DNA of 64,000 bases from the NCBI GenBank assembly GCA_963662175.1, contig OY759215.1:11149079-11213078 (forward strand), written 5' to 3'. Below the pieces are notes generated by a model. That model did not search any database. It was given only the letters and a program-made list of their open reading frames with translations, and was not told the DNA's origin. Position 1 is the stretch's first letter. Each line of letters begins with the position of its first letter. Below are positions 1-10,345 of the stretch, piece after piece. This DNA is from Aradus depressus (lineage: Eukaryota; Arthropoda; Insecta; Hemiptera; Aradidae). The translations under genes were made by a program, and so were the position numbers.

Positions 1-192
1 TGAAATGTAGTTTTCTTTAAGTTATAATAAGTTTGTTCATCTAAAATATTGTTATAGACTGGTGAGCTTAGTTCCATCACATTATAAAATTGGAACTAAG
101 GGTGATTCGTGGAATGTTTTGGGTTTGAGTAATTCTCAAATGGACGAAACAAGATATTTCAATAAAAACAACTTATAACCATATTCTCAATG
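1..192. other. No recognised feature (AT-rich)
   Basis: AT-rich DNA leading up to the hAT-like element; nothing recognised. Confidence 0.5.
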
Positions 193-200
193 TATATATA

Positions 201-852
201 CAGGGGCGTAGCCAGCATTTTGAGCAGGGGGGGGGGGGGGTATAGACTCCCTGGGGCACAGCCCGTAGTTTACGTAGTTAGCGCTGCAGACTTTTTTTAT
301 TAATTTGAGAGACTCGGACCCCTAGAAGCTCCTCCTGAGGTAACCACTGACTGTAATACTTAAACTGACTTTACATGAGCTGCAAAAAATGCAAAGCGCA
401 GCAGCAGCAAATGCACGCTGTGGTTTCTGTGCTTTTAAAATTAAATGACTCACCGCCAATAGCGTGCATTTGCTGCTACTGCACTTTGCATTTTTACTGC
501 GCATGTAAAATCAGCTTTAAGGGTATAAAGTGTAACACAAATGAAGATTTTGAGCGAGGAAATGAAATAATCGAATTCATGTATATTTAAATAAATGTAA
601 TATGACTTGTTTTGTACATGTACATTCAGGTAAAGCACAATTTTCGTTTATCCCCCGAAAATCGTGAAAGAACTTCCTCTTGGAAGTGTTCTCGATCGTT
701 TTCCAGCTAATTCCTTTGCACGCTTAGTATAGCATGCAGAGACGGAATTTTTAATCTAAAATTTTTTAAATTTATTTAAATTTTATCTTGGTTTTTTACT
801 CTGGTCAGGGAGGGGCACGTGCCCCCCCCCCCCCCCCTGGCCTACGCCCCTG
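201..852. mobile_element. hAT-like MITE with G/C-run ends
   Basis: The ends are inverted: CAGGGGCGTAG at 201 and its complement ending CTACGCCCCTG at 852, each followed inward by a homopolymer (G14 at 227-240, C16 at 822-837). TATATATA lies directly outside both ends (193-200 and 853-860), fitting the 8-bp target duplication of hAT elements, although that sequence is low complexity. The interior has no transposase; it holds a long imperfect hairpin at 371-509. Superfamily assignment is from end sequence and duplication length only. Confidence 0.65.
371..509. repeat. Imperfect long hairpin inside the hAT-like MITE
   Basis: Arms 389-419 and 461-491 match at 29 of 31 positions (GC-rich core with CAGCAGCAGC facing GCTGCTACTG) and pairing continues weakly outward. 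The loop is 420-460. Short ORFs across it on both strands are by-products of the symmetry. Confidence 0.75.
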
Positions 853-864
853 TATATATATATT

Positions 865-1285
865 CCTTTTTTTTTGCTTTCGAGTCTGAAAAATACATTG
901 GATCAAGAAGGAATTTTGGGAGTGCGGAAAGTCATTAATAATATTTCAATATTGGTAATTGAGGCAATCAAGGTATTTATATTTTAAACAATATTTCCTT
1001 CATTGTTTAAAATATAAATACCTTGATTGCCTCAATTACCAATATTGAAATATTACATAAGTAAGGTATATTAAATTCAACTTGATATTATTAATAATAT
1101 TGTTGTGACATATTTGTTTATGAGGTCATATGGTAAAAATAAAAAATCGCCGGTACCGGTAGTAATTTTTTGGATAGCTTCCCCCTGAGGAGAATGACAT
1201 CTTCTACGTTCATCTATGTTCAATAGAATCGTCGACATCATTTGCAAACGATTAAACAATGGGAAATGTTGATTTCCTGGAACCA
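865..1285 (+). repeat. Rep-G dispersed repeat, interrupted
   Basis: Matches copies at 33338-33585, 38145-38435 and (reverse) 41345-41610. Shared blocks are AAATCGCCGG, a GAATGACAT-like stretch and GTTCA(C/T)CTATG followed by AATAGAATCGTCG. This copy is split by the perfect foldback at 940-1054. No coding content is recognised. Confidence 0.65.
940..1054. repeat. Perfect 53-bp inverted repeat (foldback)
   Basis: Arms 940-992 and 1002-1054 are exact reverse complements with a 9-nt spacer (993-1001). ATTAATAATATT occurs at 934-945 and again at 1090-1101, which could be a 12-bp target duplication from the event that broke the surrounding Rep-G copy, although the left one overlaps the palindrome. 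Confidence 0.9.
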
Positions 1286-1502
1286 GGTCGGCTGACCACC
1301 CTCCCTCACTCCTTCCGTCACAATTATTAACTAACTCAACTACATATTATGTATGTACTGACAGACTTCCTAGTTCTGAGTATACTTGTGGCTTAATAAA
1401 TAATCCAGTCTACAATGGGTAACGTTTTAATCACTCATTTCAAATAGTACACATGCTTCATGACCACCCGGCCAGTCCAAAATACATTTTAAGTTGTCAA
1501 GT

Positions 1503-1690
1503 TAGTTAGTTATTATGACTCATGTCCGGGCTTTAACTACGAACCTTCTATTATGGGAGTTCTAAATTTTGCTTATCTTAAATTTTTATTCATCAGATAA
1601 AATAAACTAAGGACCTCGGCCGGATTACGAACCCGCTATCTTTAGGTCAGTAAGCAAGCACGCATACCACTGAGTCCAAAAAACAGCTGA
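1503..1690 (-). mobile_element. Rep-A SINE copy with internal deletion
   Basis: Tail end (GTTAGTTATTATGACTCAT) at 1503 and tRNA-like head at about 1620-1680 with a B-box GGTTCG-type block. The middle of the body is missing compared with the 6481 copy. Confidence 0.8.
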
Positions 1691-1931
1691 CACATTCCTC
1701 AATCACCGGTATATATAAGTTTATATTTTTTTTTTTCTGATTTATTATGTAATTTCCAACTATGAACATTCGTAACAAGGAAATGTGAGAAGTGTAACAA
1801 CAAACATCTTTTGAGTCTCTTGATGAAGCAGCTGGTCAGCACCACCGCCTCTTCAGGGGTTCACCTCACGCGGCCAACGACGATGGGGGTCGGACCGGAC
1901 CGACACCTGTTTATTCGGATGTGTCTTGAAC

Positions 1932-2003
1932 TTGTGATGTAATGTTCAGTTCGTGATGTAATGTTCAGTTCGTGATGTAATGTTCAGTTCGTGATGTAAT
2001 GTT
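1932..2003. repeat. 19-bp tandem repeat, about 3.8 copies
   Basis: Unit CGTGATGTAATGTTCAGTT repeats nearly exactly. It directly abuts a jockey-type RT fragment. Confidence 0.9.
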
Positions 2004-2004
2004 A

Positions 2005-2166
2005 TGTTTGGGCATTATTCGGAGGATTTTATTTTGAATAGCTTGAATTATTTTCATGTGTGAGGGCTTAGTTGAACCCCAGAGCTGAACGCCATATGTC
2101 CAGATAGGTCTGATAACGGTCTTGTAGACACTCAGTTTGTGGTTTGCGCAAAGTTGAGTTGTCTTG
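2005..2166 (-). pseudogene. Jockey-type RT fragment
   Basis: The reverse strand reads without a stop as a reverse-transcriptase thumb segment: a KLSVYKTVIRPIWTYG stretch, then LWG and a KIIQAIQNKILRIM stretch, the usual jockey-clade succession before PWYVSN. It is cut on both sides and carries no catalytic motif, so it is a dead LINE piece. Confidence 0.75.
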
Positions 2167-2169
2167 ATA

Positions 2170-3985
2170 ATTTGATCTAAAATAATCTTTTAGATGAATA
2201 TCAAAATAATTTAAATACTCAAACAGAACTACTTTTGAACACAAAATTGGTTATTTTTTATGTAAACAGATAAACATCTAAATAAACTCGATAAAGTGAT
2301 AAAGAATGAAGAGAAGTTCGAATATCAAGGTTATAAAATAGAACGTCCCAGGCCATTCTAGGTTTACAATAAATGTATGAAGTGACTTACTGTTAAAAAT
2401 AAATAATTCAGTTCGTAACGGTATCTATAAACTGTATTATATATTTCTTCTTGAAGACAATAGATACAATAAAAAAATTTACAGTTCAGCTAAAAATGTT
2501 TATGTTAGAGGAAACCCTCTTCTCGGAAACAGAATTTTCTTATTGTTCAAAAAAAATAAAGTAACCATAATATAAAAATCGTGTTTTGTACCTAAACATT
2601 ATTTGATACATAGCTTTCATTTTTATTTTTATTTTCTTGGCACTTCCTCCACTGATATTCTTCTATAACGTCTGTCGAATCTTTTTTTTGTTTAATATTT
2701 TCAGTACTAATATCATAGTTATTATGACTAATAAATTATTATTTTTTAATTTATCTTATTATTTTTGTACTCATTTATTGTACTCATTTATTTTCTAGTA
2801 TTTATTTGTTCATTTCATCTTATTTTAAGTGAATCTGCAGACAACACTCGCCCTTGAGGACTCAGCATAGTCATATTGTATTATTATTATTATTTTTTTT
2901 TCAACAAGGATGATAATAACAATTTTTAGGATCAATACAAAATAATAAAAAAAAAAAAATAAATAATAATAATCGTGATATCGTGATATTACGAGAAATA
3001 CATGGATTTTTTACCATGTTATGGTTTAAAATATATAAATATTATTATTATTATGGTACAAATTGTCATTTGGCTCAGGTTGGAGTGCCATACCCCTTTA
3101 GTCATCTAGCTATACAATAGTGTGAGTCGGGCTAAAGTGAAGGTAACCGGTACACGAGGACAGACTGGGAGAGAGATGTGATTTTGTGTTACGGCCGGAG
3201 CAGATATTCCAATCAGGAAGAACGTGAATATTCATTCAGAACTCCGCCATGACATGTAGCTCTAATCACCCACGCAAACTTCCTTTACCCGTTTTCTGCC
3301 CATGTTGCCTAAGGTAAATTGACTTTTCGACCGCCTATATCGTATAAATTAGTAATCCTGAAAAAAAAAAAAAACAGGTGTGCCTCATCCACATAAGCGC
3401 ACGGTTGAAGTGAAAATTTTATTTGATTCTTATTATAAGTATTAACCATTTGAAAGTAGATACATTTTAGGTTAATAAAGTACAATAAAAGTATTAAACC
3501 TAAAAATATTTAAAAATTATATTTTATTGATCTGGTCGGGGCTTCACTGTTACTATATTTATAATTAAAAATATAAGTAGCAACTATTTGTATTAGGAAT
3601 TTATATTCATGTATTAGGAACCTTATCATATATTATATTGACACGAAATTTCATAATATGTAATACATAAATAACATTTTTAAATAAAATATAAAACTAA
3701 TAAAACATTTCTTTTTCCCATTTTACTGCTCACAAAACAAATATTCAAATTTCACAATGTTTAAATTATAGAAATAAATCCAATGAAGTCTTACAAAAGG
3801 AGATGCCTCAGTTTTCTGTTATTCCGTATTTATAAAAGTCTTCAAATATGTTGACTGAATTAGTAGTTGATAAATGTATAAAACTTTCCTCATTATCGTG
3901 AATGTAATTATATTAGTGGCTGAATTGACTGAATAGTGTGGAAGCTGGAGATGACTGATATTCCAGGTTCCATTAGGATCAAATA
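2170..3985. other. AT-rich stretch, no gene
   Basis: Homopolymer and TAA-rich tracts. It contains one short dispersed motif TTTATGTTAGAGGAAA (about 2498-2513) and a Rep-J-like piece near 2995-3060. Nothing else recognised. Confidence 0.5.
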
Positions 3986-3990
3986 TTTCA

Positions 3991-4291
3991 GAGATAGCGT
4001 GCTTGCTCAGTGAGCTCGGGTTCGAAAACCCAACTGAGACTCAAAGCTTTTTTATCTGGGAGGTGAAAAAACCTTGAGCACGCCGTCCATCGGATGGGAC
4101 GCTAATCGTTGGTCCCAAGCCTGTACGATGTCATGTACTCGCTAAAGACCCCTACTAAAGATGAATAAAAATTTAGGGTAATTTAGGACTCCCATAGTAG
4201 AGTTGGGCTCATGTCCATCAGATTGACGAAAGAGCGCTCTGGTAGTAGGCGATATGACCTCATAGTTGGCATGAGTCATAATAACTAACTT
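3991..4291 (+). mobile_element. Rep-A SINE copy, 5' end shortened
   Basis: Starts within the tRNA-like head (GCGTGCTTGCTC..., GGGTTCGAAAACC) and runs to the tail ending GAGTCATAATAACTAACT. Its post-head hairpin is the T/A-run version (TTTTTTA facing TGAAAAAA), in contrast to the version at 6561-6589. Confidence 0.9.
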
Positions 4292-4384
4292 TTAAATCTA
4301 AAGAGATAAGTATCGTGTTAGTGAGTTTGAATAGTTTGTCAACAAAGCTAAACCAGTGAGGAAGTTCTCGTTGTTGTACGCCTT

Positions 4385-4612
4385 CATATTATGTAAAATC
4401 AACATCCCATATGGAAGTCTATTATTTTTAGCGGAATTGGCCAAAAGTATAGTGAAACGAGAGGGGACCCAACAAGAAATCCCCGATAACTGCCTATGGC
4501 TGAGAATGAGGATTCACAAGTCCTTATGTAAGTCAACTATTGATTTTTGTTTGGTTTCAGAGAGAGAGCGAAAACTTAGTTGATTAAGTCGTGCTGGGGA
4601 AGTACAACAATT
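4385..4612 (+). repeat. Rep-B, 3' part
   Basis: Carries the AGCGGAATTGGCC block, the CAACTATTGATTTT block and the terminal GTGCTGGGGAAGTACA block of Rep-B. Small ORFs here are incidental. Confidence 0.6.
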
Positions 4613-4664
4613 CATTCAGGGGAGGTACAGCAATTCATGCAGGGAGGTACAGCAATTCATGCAG
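4598..4664. repeat. 22-bp tandem repeat, three copies
   Basis: Units at 4598-4620, 4621-4642 and 4643-4664 (GGAGGTACAGCAATTCATGC type). It grew out of the terminal GGGGAAGTACA segment of the preceding Rep-B piece. Confidence 0.85.
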
Positions 4665-5330
4665 TCAGCAACTTACCACCGACTCGACCAAGACGACGAT
4701 TTAAAGAAAACACCACTGTGGTTCACTTGCATGAGAAAATGTCAATATGGACTGTCAAGAATATGAATAAACTCACTAATTTTGTAATTATATACATTAT
4801 ATGATTGTTATTTATGTTATTTAAAATTAATTGTTAGTCATTACTTATATATTTTGTTTAAATGCATTCAAAACCTATCAATTACCAAGGACGGCCAATG
4901 GGCTGCTACCTCAAAGCATGTTTCATGTAATTTATTTAAGTTATGAGCAAAACTATAAAAAAACTATATAAGTTTAATAAAGTTATTTTAATAGTTAAAA
5001 AAAAAAGGTACAAACGAGTTATTTATTTATTTTTTTTGTGGCCCCTGAAAAATCATCCCGGACAAGTATTTAGGATATCTTCCATTGCTTGATTAGGATC
5101 GGGTAGACTTGCGAGGTAGCAGACCGTAGCTGTAATGCCCCATAGTTCACATTAAGGCTATGGCCGACCTGCATTAGTGCTCTCCTAATGGTGGGTTGAT
5201 TGACGTACCCAAAGGAGATATTAGTCCATCTCTACATCTATGATTGGCTTATAATCTGCGGCGTAACTACAGCCATAGGTGGCATGCATTAGGTGTTAAA
5301 TTTTATATGAAATTCAGTTGTAGAAGGCAT
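4665..5330. other. No recognised feature
   Basis: AT-rich to 5030, then about 250 bp of mixed composition (5040-5310) that I cannot assign to any family and that has no sustained frame. Confidence 0.4.
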
Positions 5331-5515
5331 AAAATGGCTCACTTCTCATGTATAATATGAAATGTTTATGTTAGAGGAAACTCTATATTTATGTGAAAAT
5401 GACTGATCATTTCAATCAGTTGTACAATAAATATGTAGTCTGACTTCTTAAAGATTTTATTATTAATGCTAGCCGGCTTTTGAGGTTGCCCTCATCATCA
5501 GGCGGTCGGATGGAA
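5330..5515 (-). repeat. Rep-F arm with CTGATGA-type core
   Basis: On the reverse strand: CCTGATGATGAGG, loop GCAA, CCTC, then AAAA, the palindrome GCCGGC, TAGC and an AATAAAA box. A sister arm in the opposite direction lies at 6428-6468. Downstream it includes the motif TTTATGTTAGAGGAAA. Confidence 0.75.
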
Positions 5516-5599
5516 CATATGAAAGCAGGTGTACTTCCGAAGCAAGAATTAAACAATTACTTCTACATCATCAAACTAAATTCGAATAACAAGCTGAAC

Positions 5600-5715
5600 A
5601 AAATGTAGGCTTTATGAGCGTGGCCAAAACAATTTCAGGGGGAAACACCAAGTAAAACAGGGGTGAGTTTGACATCTCAAATTTGACATGGGGCCACTTT
5701 GGTGACACAACAACA
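5600..5715 (+). repeat. Rep-C dispersed repeat
   Basis: About 110 bp matching 9885-9990: TAGGCTTTATGAGC, TGGCCAAAA, TTTCAGGGGGAAACA and CAAATTTG then CATGGGGC. No function recognised. Confidence 0.75.
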
Positions 5716-5884
5716 ATGAGGGGACCGGATACAGTTCAAATGTAAGCTTCCAACACGAAATACAAATACAAAAGAAAGAATAAGTTTTTAGAATAAAACT
5801 CATTTTTGAACTCTCCTCTTGCCTTTCTTATTTATAGTAAACAAAAAAATTGGCCCCTAAATGAGAAAAACAATAAACTGTTTG

Positions 5885-6427
5885 AACTAAAAAACCGGTA
5901 GTTTACATACATATGGGCTTCTGAATCCTCATAATAAATTTTGTGTCGATACATTCAGTTATTAACCAGTATGAATTTCTGGAGTGCGGTATTGTACAGC
6001 AGTTATTCAGGTTTTTGAAAAGAACCCCCTTCCCTGAACTCCCCTTTCTTTCGGCCGATATCGCGGTAATTTGACAGGTTATGTCCTCATTTTGTTTTGA
6101 CTAAATATGAAATTTAATGTCGATACATTCACTATGTCCGACAGTTTTGGGGTTTTTGAGTTAAGCCTCCCTCTGATCCCCCTCTTCCCTTCTGCCAATT
6201 CCGCTGAAAATTAGTAGGTATCGTCCTTATGGGGATGTGAATTTTTAAATATAAAATTTCATATCAGTACATTTATTACACCCGCAGTTATTAGAGTTTT
6301 TATGTTGTGTGACACATTTTTTTTTTTTTTTTTTTTTTCATTTTTGGAATCAGGGTGTCAGAAACATGAAATTTCTGTGTTAACATTCCAGACCGATCAT
6401 ATAACTTCCCCTATACAATTTTTATGA
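5885..6427 (-). repeat. Rep-B copy with several internal modules
   Basis: On the reverse strand, from 6425 down: TATAGGGGAAGTTATATGATCGG start, then three modules each with TGTATCGACA(C/T)-like, TCAGCGGAATTGGC-like and AAGGGAAGAGGGG-like blocks. Directly joined to a Rep-F arm at 6428. Confidence 0.75.
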
Positions 6428-6468
6428 GACAGCCTGATGATGAGGGTAACCTCGAAGCCAGCTAGCAC
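6428..6468 (+). repeat. Rep-F arm
   Basis: GCCTGATGATGAGG, loop GTAA, CCTCGAAGCC, AGCTAGC. Core, stem and GAA(A) order are as in the arms at 5330-5515 and 12725-12856. Confidence 0.75.
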
Positions 6469-6480
6469 ATAATCTGTGTG

Positions 6481-6822
6481 AGGGCGCCGGTAGCTCAGTG
6501 CTATGCGTGCTTGACTTCTGAGCTCAAGGTCATGGGTTCGCAACCCGACCGAGGCCCTTAGTTTATTTTATCTGGGAAGTAAAATAAACTTAAGCACGCC
6601 GTCCTTCGGATGGGACGTTAAGCGATGGTCCCGAGCCTGTACGATGTCAGGTACTCATTAAAGACCCCTACCCTAGATGAATAAAAATTTAGGGTAGGCA
6701 AAATTTAGGACTCCCACAGTAGAGTCGGGCTCATGTCCACCAGAGTGACGAAAGAGCGCTCTGGTAGTAGGCGATATGACCTCGTTGTTAAAGCCCGGGC
6801 ATGAGTCATAAAACCTAAACCT
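6481..6822 (+). mobile_element. Rep-A SINE, near full-length reference copy
   Basis: A tRNA-derived SINE. The head (6481-6556) has an A box TAGCTCAGTGCTATG (6491-6505) and a B box GGGTTCGCAAC (6534-6544), the internal Pol III promoter. The body then has a perfect 10-bp hairpin (6561-6570 with 6580-6589), a GTCC/GGAC hairpin (6600-6617), a TTTAGGGTAGGCAAAATTTA block and a 7-bp stem ACCAGAG/CTCTGGT (6739-6745 with 6759-6765). It ends CATGAGTCATAA; other copies end in CTAACTA repeats. It has no ORF, so retrotransposition would need a partner LINE. The parental tRNA is not certain from the degraded anticodon arm. Confidence 0.93.
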
Positions 6823-7354
6823 AAACCCCATAACCTGTGAGAGGTCAGTCTACTTATTTTGCCACCTGTGAAGTACTAATAATATTCATGAACAGAAAAC
6901 TTTGCTATAAAATGATGCAATTGTATCAAAAAATAATAAATTTCTTTAACTCTTAATTGTGTAGTTATTTTTGTACCTGAGATATCAGAATCGTTTTAAT
7001 ACATATGTGATAGTAAGGATGTTGTGGGTCGCCATTTCTCGTAGAAACAAGCAGGTTCTCTGATGTGTGTGTGTTTCGCCTCTCTGCACACTAAATCGGA
7101 GAAAATTACTGGGCCGTGTATTAGGACTCTACAAAGGTGGCATTTGTAACTAAGTGCGGCCCTTGAGGTCCACACGGCAAACTTCCCAGCATGATATCAA
7201 TATCAATAATAATAATAATAATAACACAATAATGTAGGCATTTTATTCAGTACTGAATTGTTTATTCATTTAATTAAATTTATTCTCTACATAGATTTTT
7301 AATTGATATAAATGGTCTGGGTGAAATGCGCCCACCATTTCGACCTCCTCTTCT
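6823..7354. other. No recognised gene; (AAT)n tract
   Basis: Holds a mixed-composition block at 7020-7195 that runs into a short (AAT)n tract (7205-7222), as expected of a LINE 3' end, but I cannot prove it. The remainder is AT-rich. Confidence 0.4.
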
Positions 7355-7355
7355 C

Positions 7356-7513
7356 ACGTTTTTTTTCCAACCGGAACCGGCTTTCAACGCAACTGCGTCA
7401 TCATCAGTGGCAAGTCCCAACACTACAGTGTTTTTCATTGAGCTCAACACTATGAATGTGCAACTGATGATGACGCAGATACATTGAAAAGCGGTTCTGG
7501 TTGGAAATAAAAC
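7356..7513. repeat. Rep-E foldback pair
   Basis: Two opposed arms. Left arm on the minus strand: CTGATGA (7407-7401), T, GACGC/AGTT/GCGTT stem-loop, GAAA (7385-7382), then CCGGTTCCGG. Right arm on the plus strand: CTGATGATGACGC from 7464, GAAAA, GCGGTTCTGG and AATAAAAC. The loop between arms is about 50 bp. Confidence 0.85.
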
Positions 7514-8831
7514 AATGGATAGATAACGTATTTTATTTCTAAGTTTTATTTATTAGTTTCAGTCAAAAACCCTCAGACTGATAACACAGTGCCCCCCATA
7601 CATAAACAACGGAACACTTCATAACGATCTTATGATACACACAGTACCCAAAACAATACAAACTACTTACATACGTTTTTTTAGAAAACTTTACACACAT
7701 ACAAACCCAGAAATACGTACTTTATCTCCACAACACTTCCCACAAAACCCCCCACGAAGGTTGAAGAGAAGATGGAACCGCGACTTGCTGCCACCTTAAA
7801 TCCTATTCGTTCTTAATATTTTTTATTTTTTACATTATTTTCCTTTACTTTTATCATCTCTCTTACCCATTCATCAAAATTGTCTTTCAATTCCTTTTAT
7901 TTATAATTTTTTTTTTTTTTTCTTATTAAATAAGAAAATTAAAAAAAAAAAAATTATAAATAAAAGGAATTAATATAAATATATTATAAATAAATATATA
8001 ATAAAATAAATTTTATTTATTTTTTTTCTGTTCTTGTCTTAATAATTAATATAAATTTTCGTCCCGAGGACCTACCACTGGGTGGCCTTCCTCTCGCATG
8101 CCATTCACGCTAACATATCCATACCTACCAACATAGATGCTGGTTGTTGCACCCTAGCAACAGTTGCATATTTCGAAATAAAAGACAAAAAAAAAAAGTT
8201 TTATTTATAATATAAACGCTAAAATGATGAGGATTTTAAGTGTAACAGCTGTTGACGCCCTGATTGATGGTTGAATGGGACCATGATGATGGTTGAGTGA
8301 ATGGAGAAACGAGATAAGTGTGAGTGAATGTGTGAAAGTTTCAAGTGGGGAGGGGGGGGGTTGAGGTTTGCGGTGGGAGCCCACTGAATACACAAATTAA
8401 TCAAGGACTCATGTCTTGACTTAGAGAGCTGGCTGGCTCCTGGCTCCTAGGTCCTGGCTGGTGGTGCTCCCCTTCAACAATATGTGGCTGGGTGGAGCTG
8501 CTTCAGGTACACAATGGGATCTTCATCTGAAGCTACCTACACAGTTGACACTGTCACAGTCTCCTTGTCTTCAGTCTGACAGCCCCTTCTCTACGCTGAG
8601 ACACCCCCCAATGTGGGCACCTCACTTTATGTATCCTCCACTCTCCCTAGCGTGTATGTTTCGTGTAACATCCTCATACATACTAAATTATGGTTGATAA
8701 AGCAACACTTTATTAGCATTACGTTTTCCCAAATTTATTTATATTGTATATATCGATTGATCTTTCACCCAGCCGTAGTATATTTACATCGATCAATGAT
8801 GAGAATATGTATTTATTTTATAGGAATATAG
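7514..8831. other. No gene; AT-rich with one inverted repeat
   Basis: Small overlapping ORFs at 8205-8830 on both strands have no recognisable domain, no shared frame and no homologous copy in the window. The stretch contains the AT-rich foldback at 7889-7971. Confidence 0.45.
7889..7971. repeat. AT-rich inverted repeat
   Basis: Arms 7889-7927 and 7929-7971 pair through AATTCCTTTTATTTATAA and its complement, with poly(T)/poly(A) in the stem. It would extrude as a hairpin; no other feature. Confidence 0.8.
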
Positions 8832-9103
8832 TTAGTTATTGTGACTCACGCTTTAGCTACGAGGTCATATCTACAACGAGAGCACTCTTTCGTCACTCTG
8901 GTGGACATGAGTCCAACTCTAGAATGAGAGTCCTAAAAGCCTATCCTAGGTTTATTCACCCCCTTTAACGAGTACCTGACATCGCACAGGTTGGGGACCA
9001 TTGTTTAACGTACCATCTGAAGAACGACTGAGCCTCGGCTGGGTTTCAAACCCGCGATCTTGAGCTCAGTAAGCAAGCTTGCTACCTCCGAGCTACCGGT
9101 GCC
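8832..9103 (-). mobile_element. Rep-A SINE copy
   Basis: Tail GTTAGTTATTGTGACTCA at 8832 through to the head CTACCGGTGCCCC at 9103, with the ACTCTGGTGGACATGAG body block. Part of the body hairpin region is deleted. Confidence 0.9.
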
Positions 9104-9420
9104 CCGGAAATATCGATACGCACATTAATTTTTTAATTTAGGGGAAATTAGTGTTATAATAACACTGTCGAGTCGTAATAAGATGGCGGTAATAAAGTGC
9201 CATTTTGTGAAGAATAAATAAAAAAAAATCCAATTTTAAATATTAATTAATTTTTTTCTACCCATTCTTTGAAAAAAGTTATTTCAGTGAAATCTAAAAA
9301 AAAATGCAATTTCACATTATTTTCATCATGCATTCTGTGAGTTGTTTTAAAATGACTAAATCTGAGAAAACGTTCTTATATTATGAATTTTTTGCAGGAG
9401 AATCACTAAGCTATTATCAG
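9104..9420. other. No recognised feature (AT-rich)
   Basis: AT-rich; no repeat match or frame recognised. Confidence 0.5.
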
Positions 9421-9548
9421 AGGGCACCGGTAAGCTCACTGGTATGAAATCTTGCTTACTGAGCTCAAATTTGCGGGTTCGAAACCCGGCCGAGGCCTTT
9501 AGTTTATTTTATCTGGGAGGTAAAATAAATTCAAGCACGCCGACCTTT

Positions 9549-9999
9549 TTATATGTGTTTCCAGAACACCATAAAGACAACACCTACTAATGTTCAGCTG
9601 AATGGATCAAAAGGAAAAAGGGGATGAAGAGGGAGGCTTTATTCAAAAACTCTAATAATTAACGTTGTAATAAATGCATCAACACAAAATTTAGTGTGAG
9701 TATTCAGAAGCCTTTATGTAAGTCAACTATTGATTTTTCGGATAGCCCTAACGGACTTTTGGTTCTGGAGGAGCATGAGAGCAAAACAAAACTTCTCACA
9801 AGTTCTGGGCGATTTTTTTTTTCTTTATAAGTAAATAAACCTGTTTGTTTTATTGGCATCATTCTATATGATAAGCTTGACTGCGTAACGAATTTAGGCT
9901 TTATGAGCTTGGCCAAAAAAATTTCAGGGGGAAACAACAGGAAGGAAAGTCATGTCAAACTCAAATTTGTCATGGGGCTAGTTTGTTGACACAGCGACA

Positions 10000-10056
<57 letters not shown>

Positions 10057-10186
10057 TTTGTATCCCTTAAATCATAACATAAATTATATACATCAATCTA
10101 TGTTAAATCTTAGAATATATGAGATGAATAATATATATATTAAAAAAATAAAGAATAGAAGAATATCAAATTTCTAATGTACTTTG
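9549..10186. mobile_element. 638-bp composite insertion in the SINE
   Basis: Flanked by the 15-bp duplication. Contents in order: a Rep-B module pair (9549-9740), unassigned sequence, a Rep-C block (9885-9990), a (TAA)n tract (10001-10055) and AT-rich DNA. A 15-bp target duplication is usual for L1-type target-primed insertion and too long for most cut-and-paste transposons. No poly(A) longer than a few bases is visible at either edge. Confidence 0.75.
10001..10055. repeat. (TAA)n microsatellite
   Basis: About 18 uninterrupted TAA/ATA triplets immediately after a Rep-C block. Confidence 0.97.
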
Positions 10187-10345
10187 AGCACGCCGACCTT
10201 TGAATGAGACATTAAGCGATGGTCCCAAGCCTGTGCGATGTCAGTTTTAGAGTCGGGCTCATGTCCATCAGAGTGACGAAAGAGCGTTTTATTACTAGGC
10301 GATATGACCTCGTCGTTAATCTGTGGCATGAGTCACAATAACATA

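Larger units (their letters stand above)
9421..10345 (+). mobile_element. Rep-A SINE split by a 638-bp insertion
   Basis: SINE head and first hairpin at 9421-9548, remainder of the body and tail at 10187-10345. AGCACGCCGACCTTT (15 bp) ends the left part (9534-9548) and begins the right part (10187-10201). Both copies carry the same departures from the family sequence (GACC-TTT where other copies have GTCC-TTC), which shows they are one target duplicated. Confidence 0.92.

Noticed and set aside
6481..6556. tRNA genes at the many TAGCTCAGTGGTA...GGTTCGAAACC blocks
   Set aside because: Each is the head of a Rep-A SINE: the anticodon arm does not fold properly and the same non-tRNA body follows in all copies.
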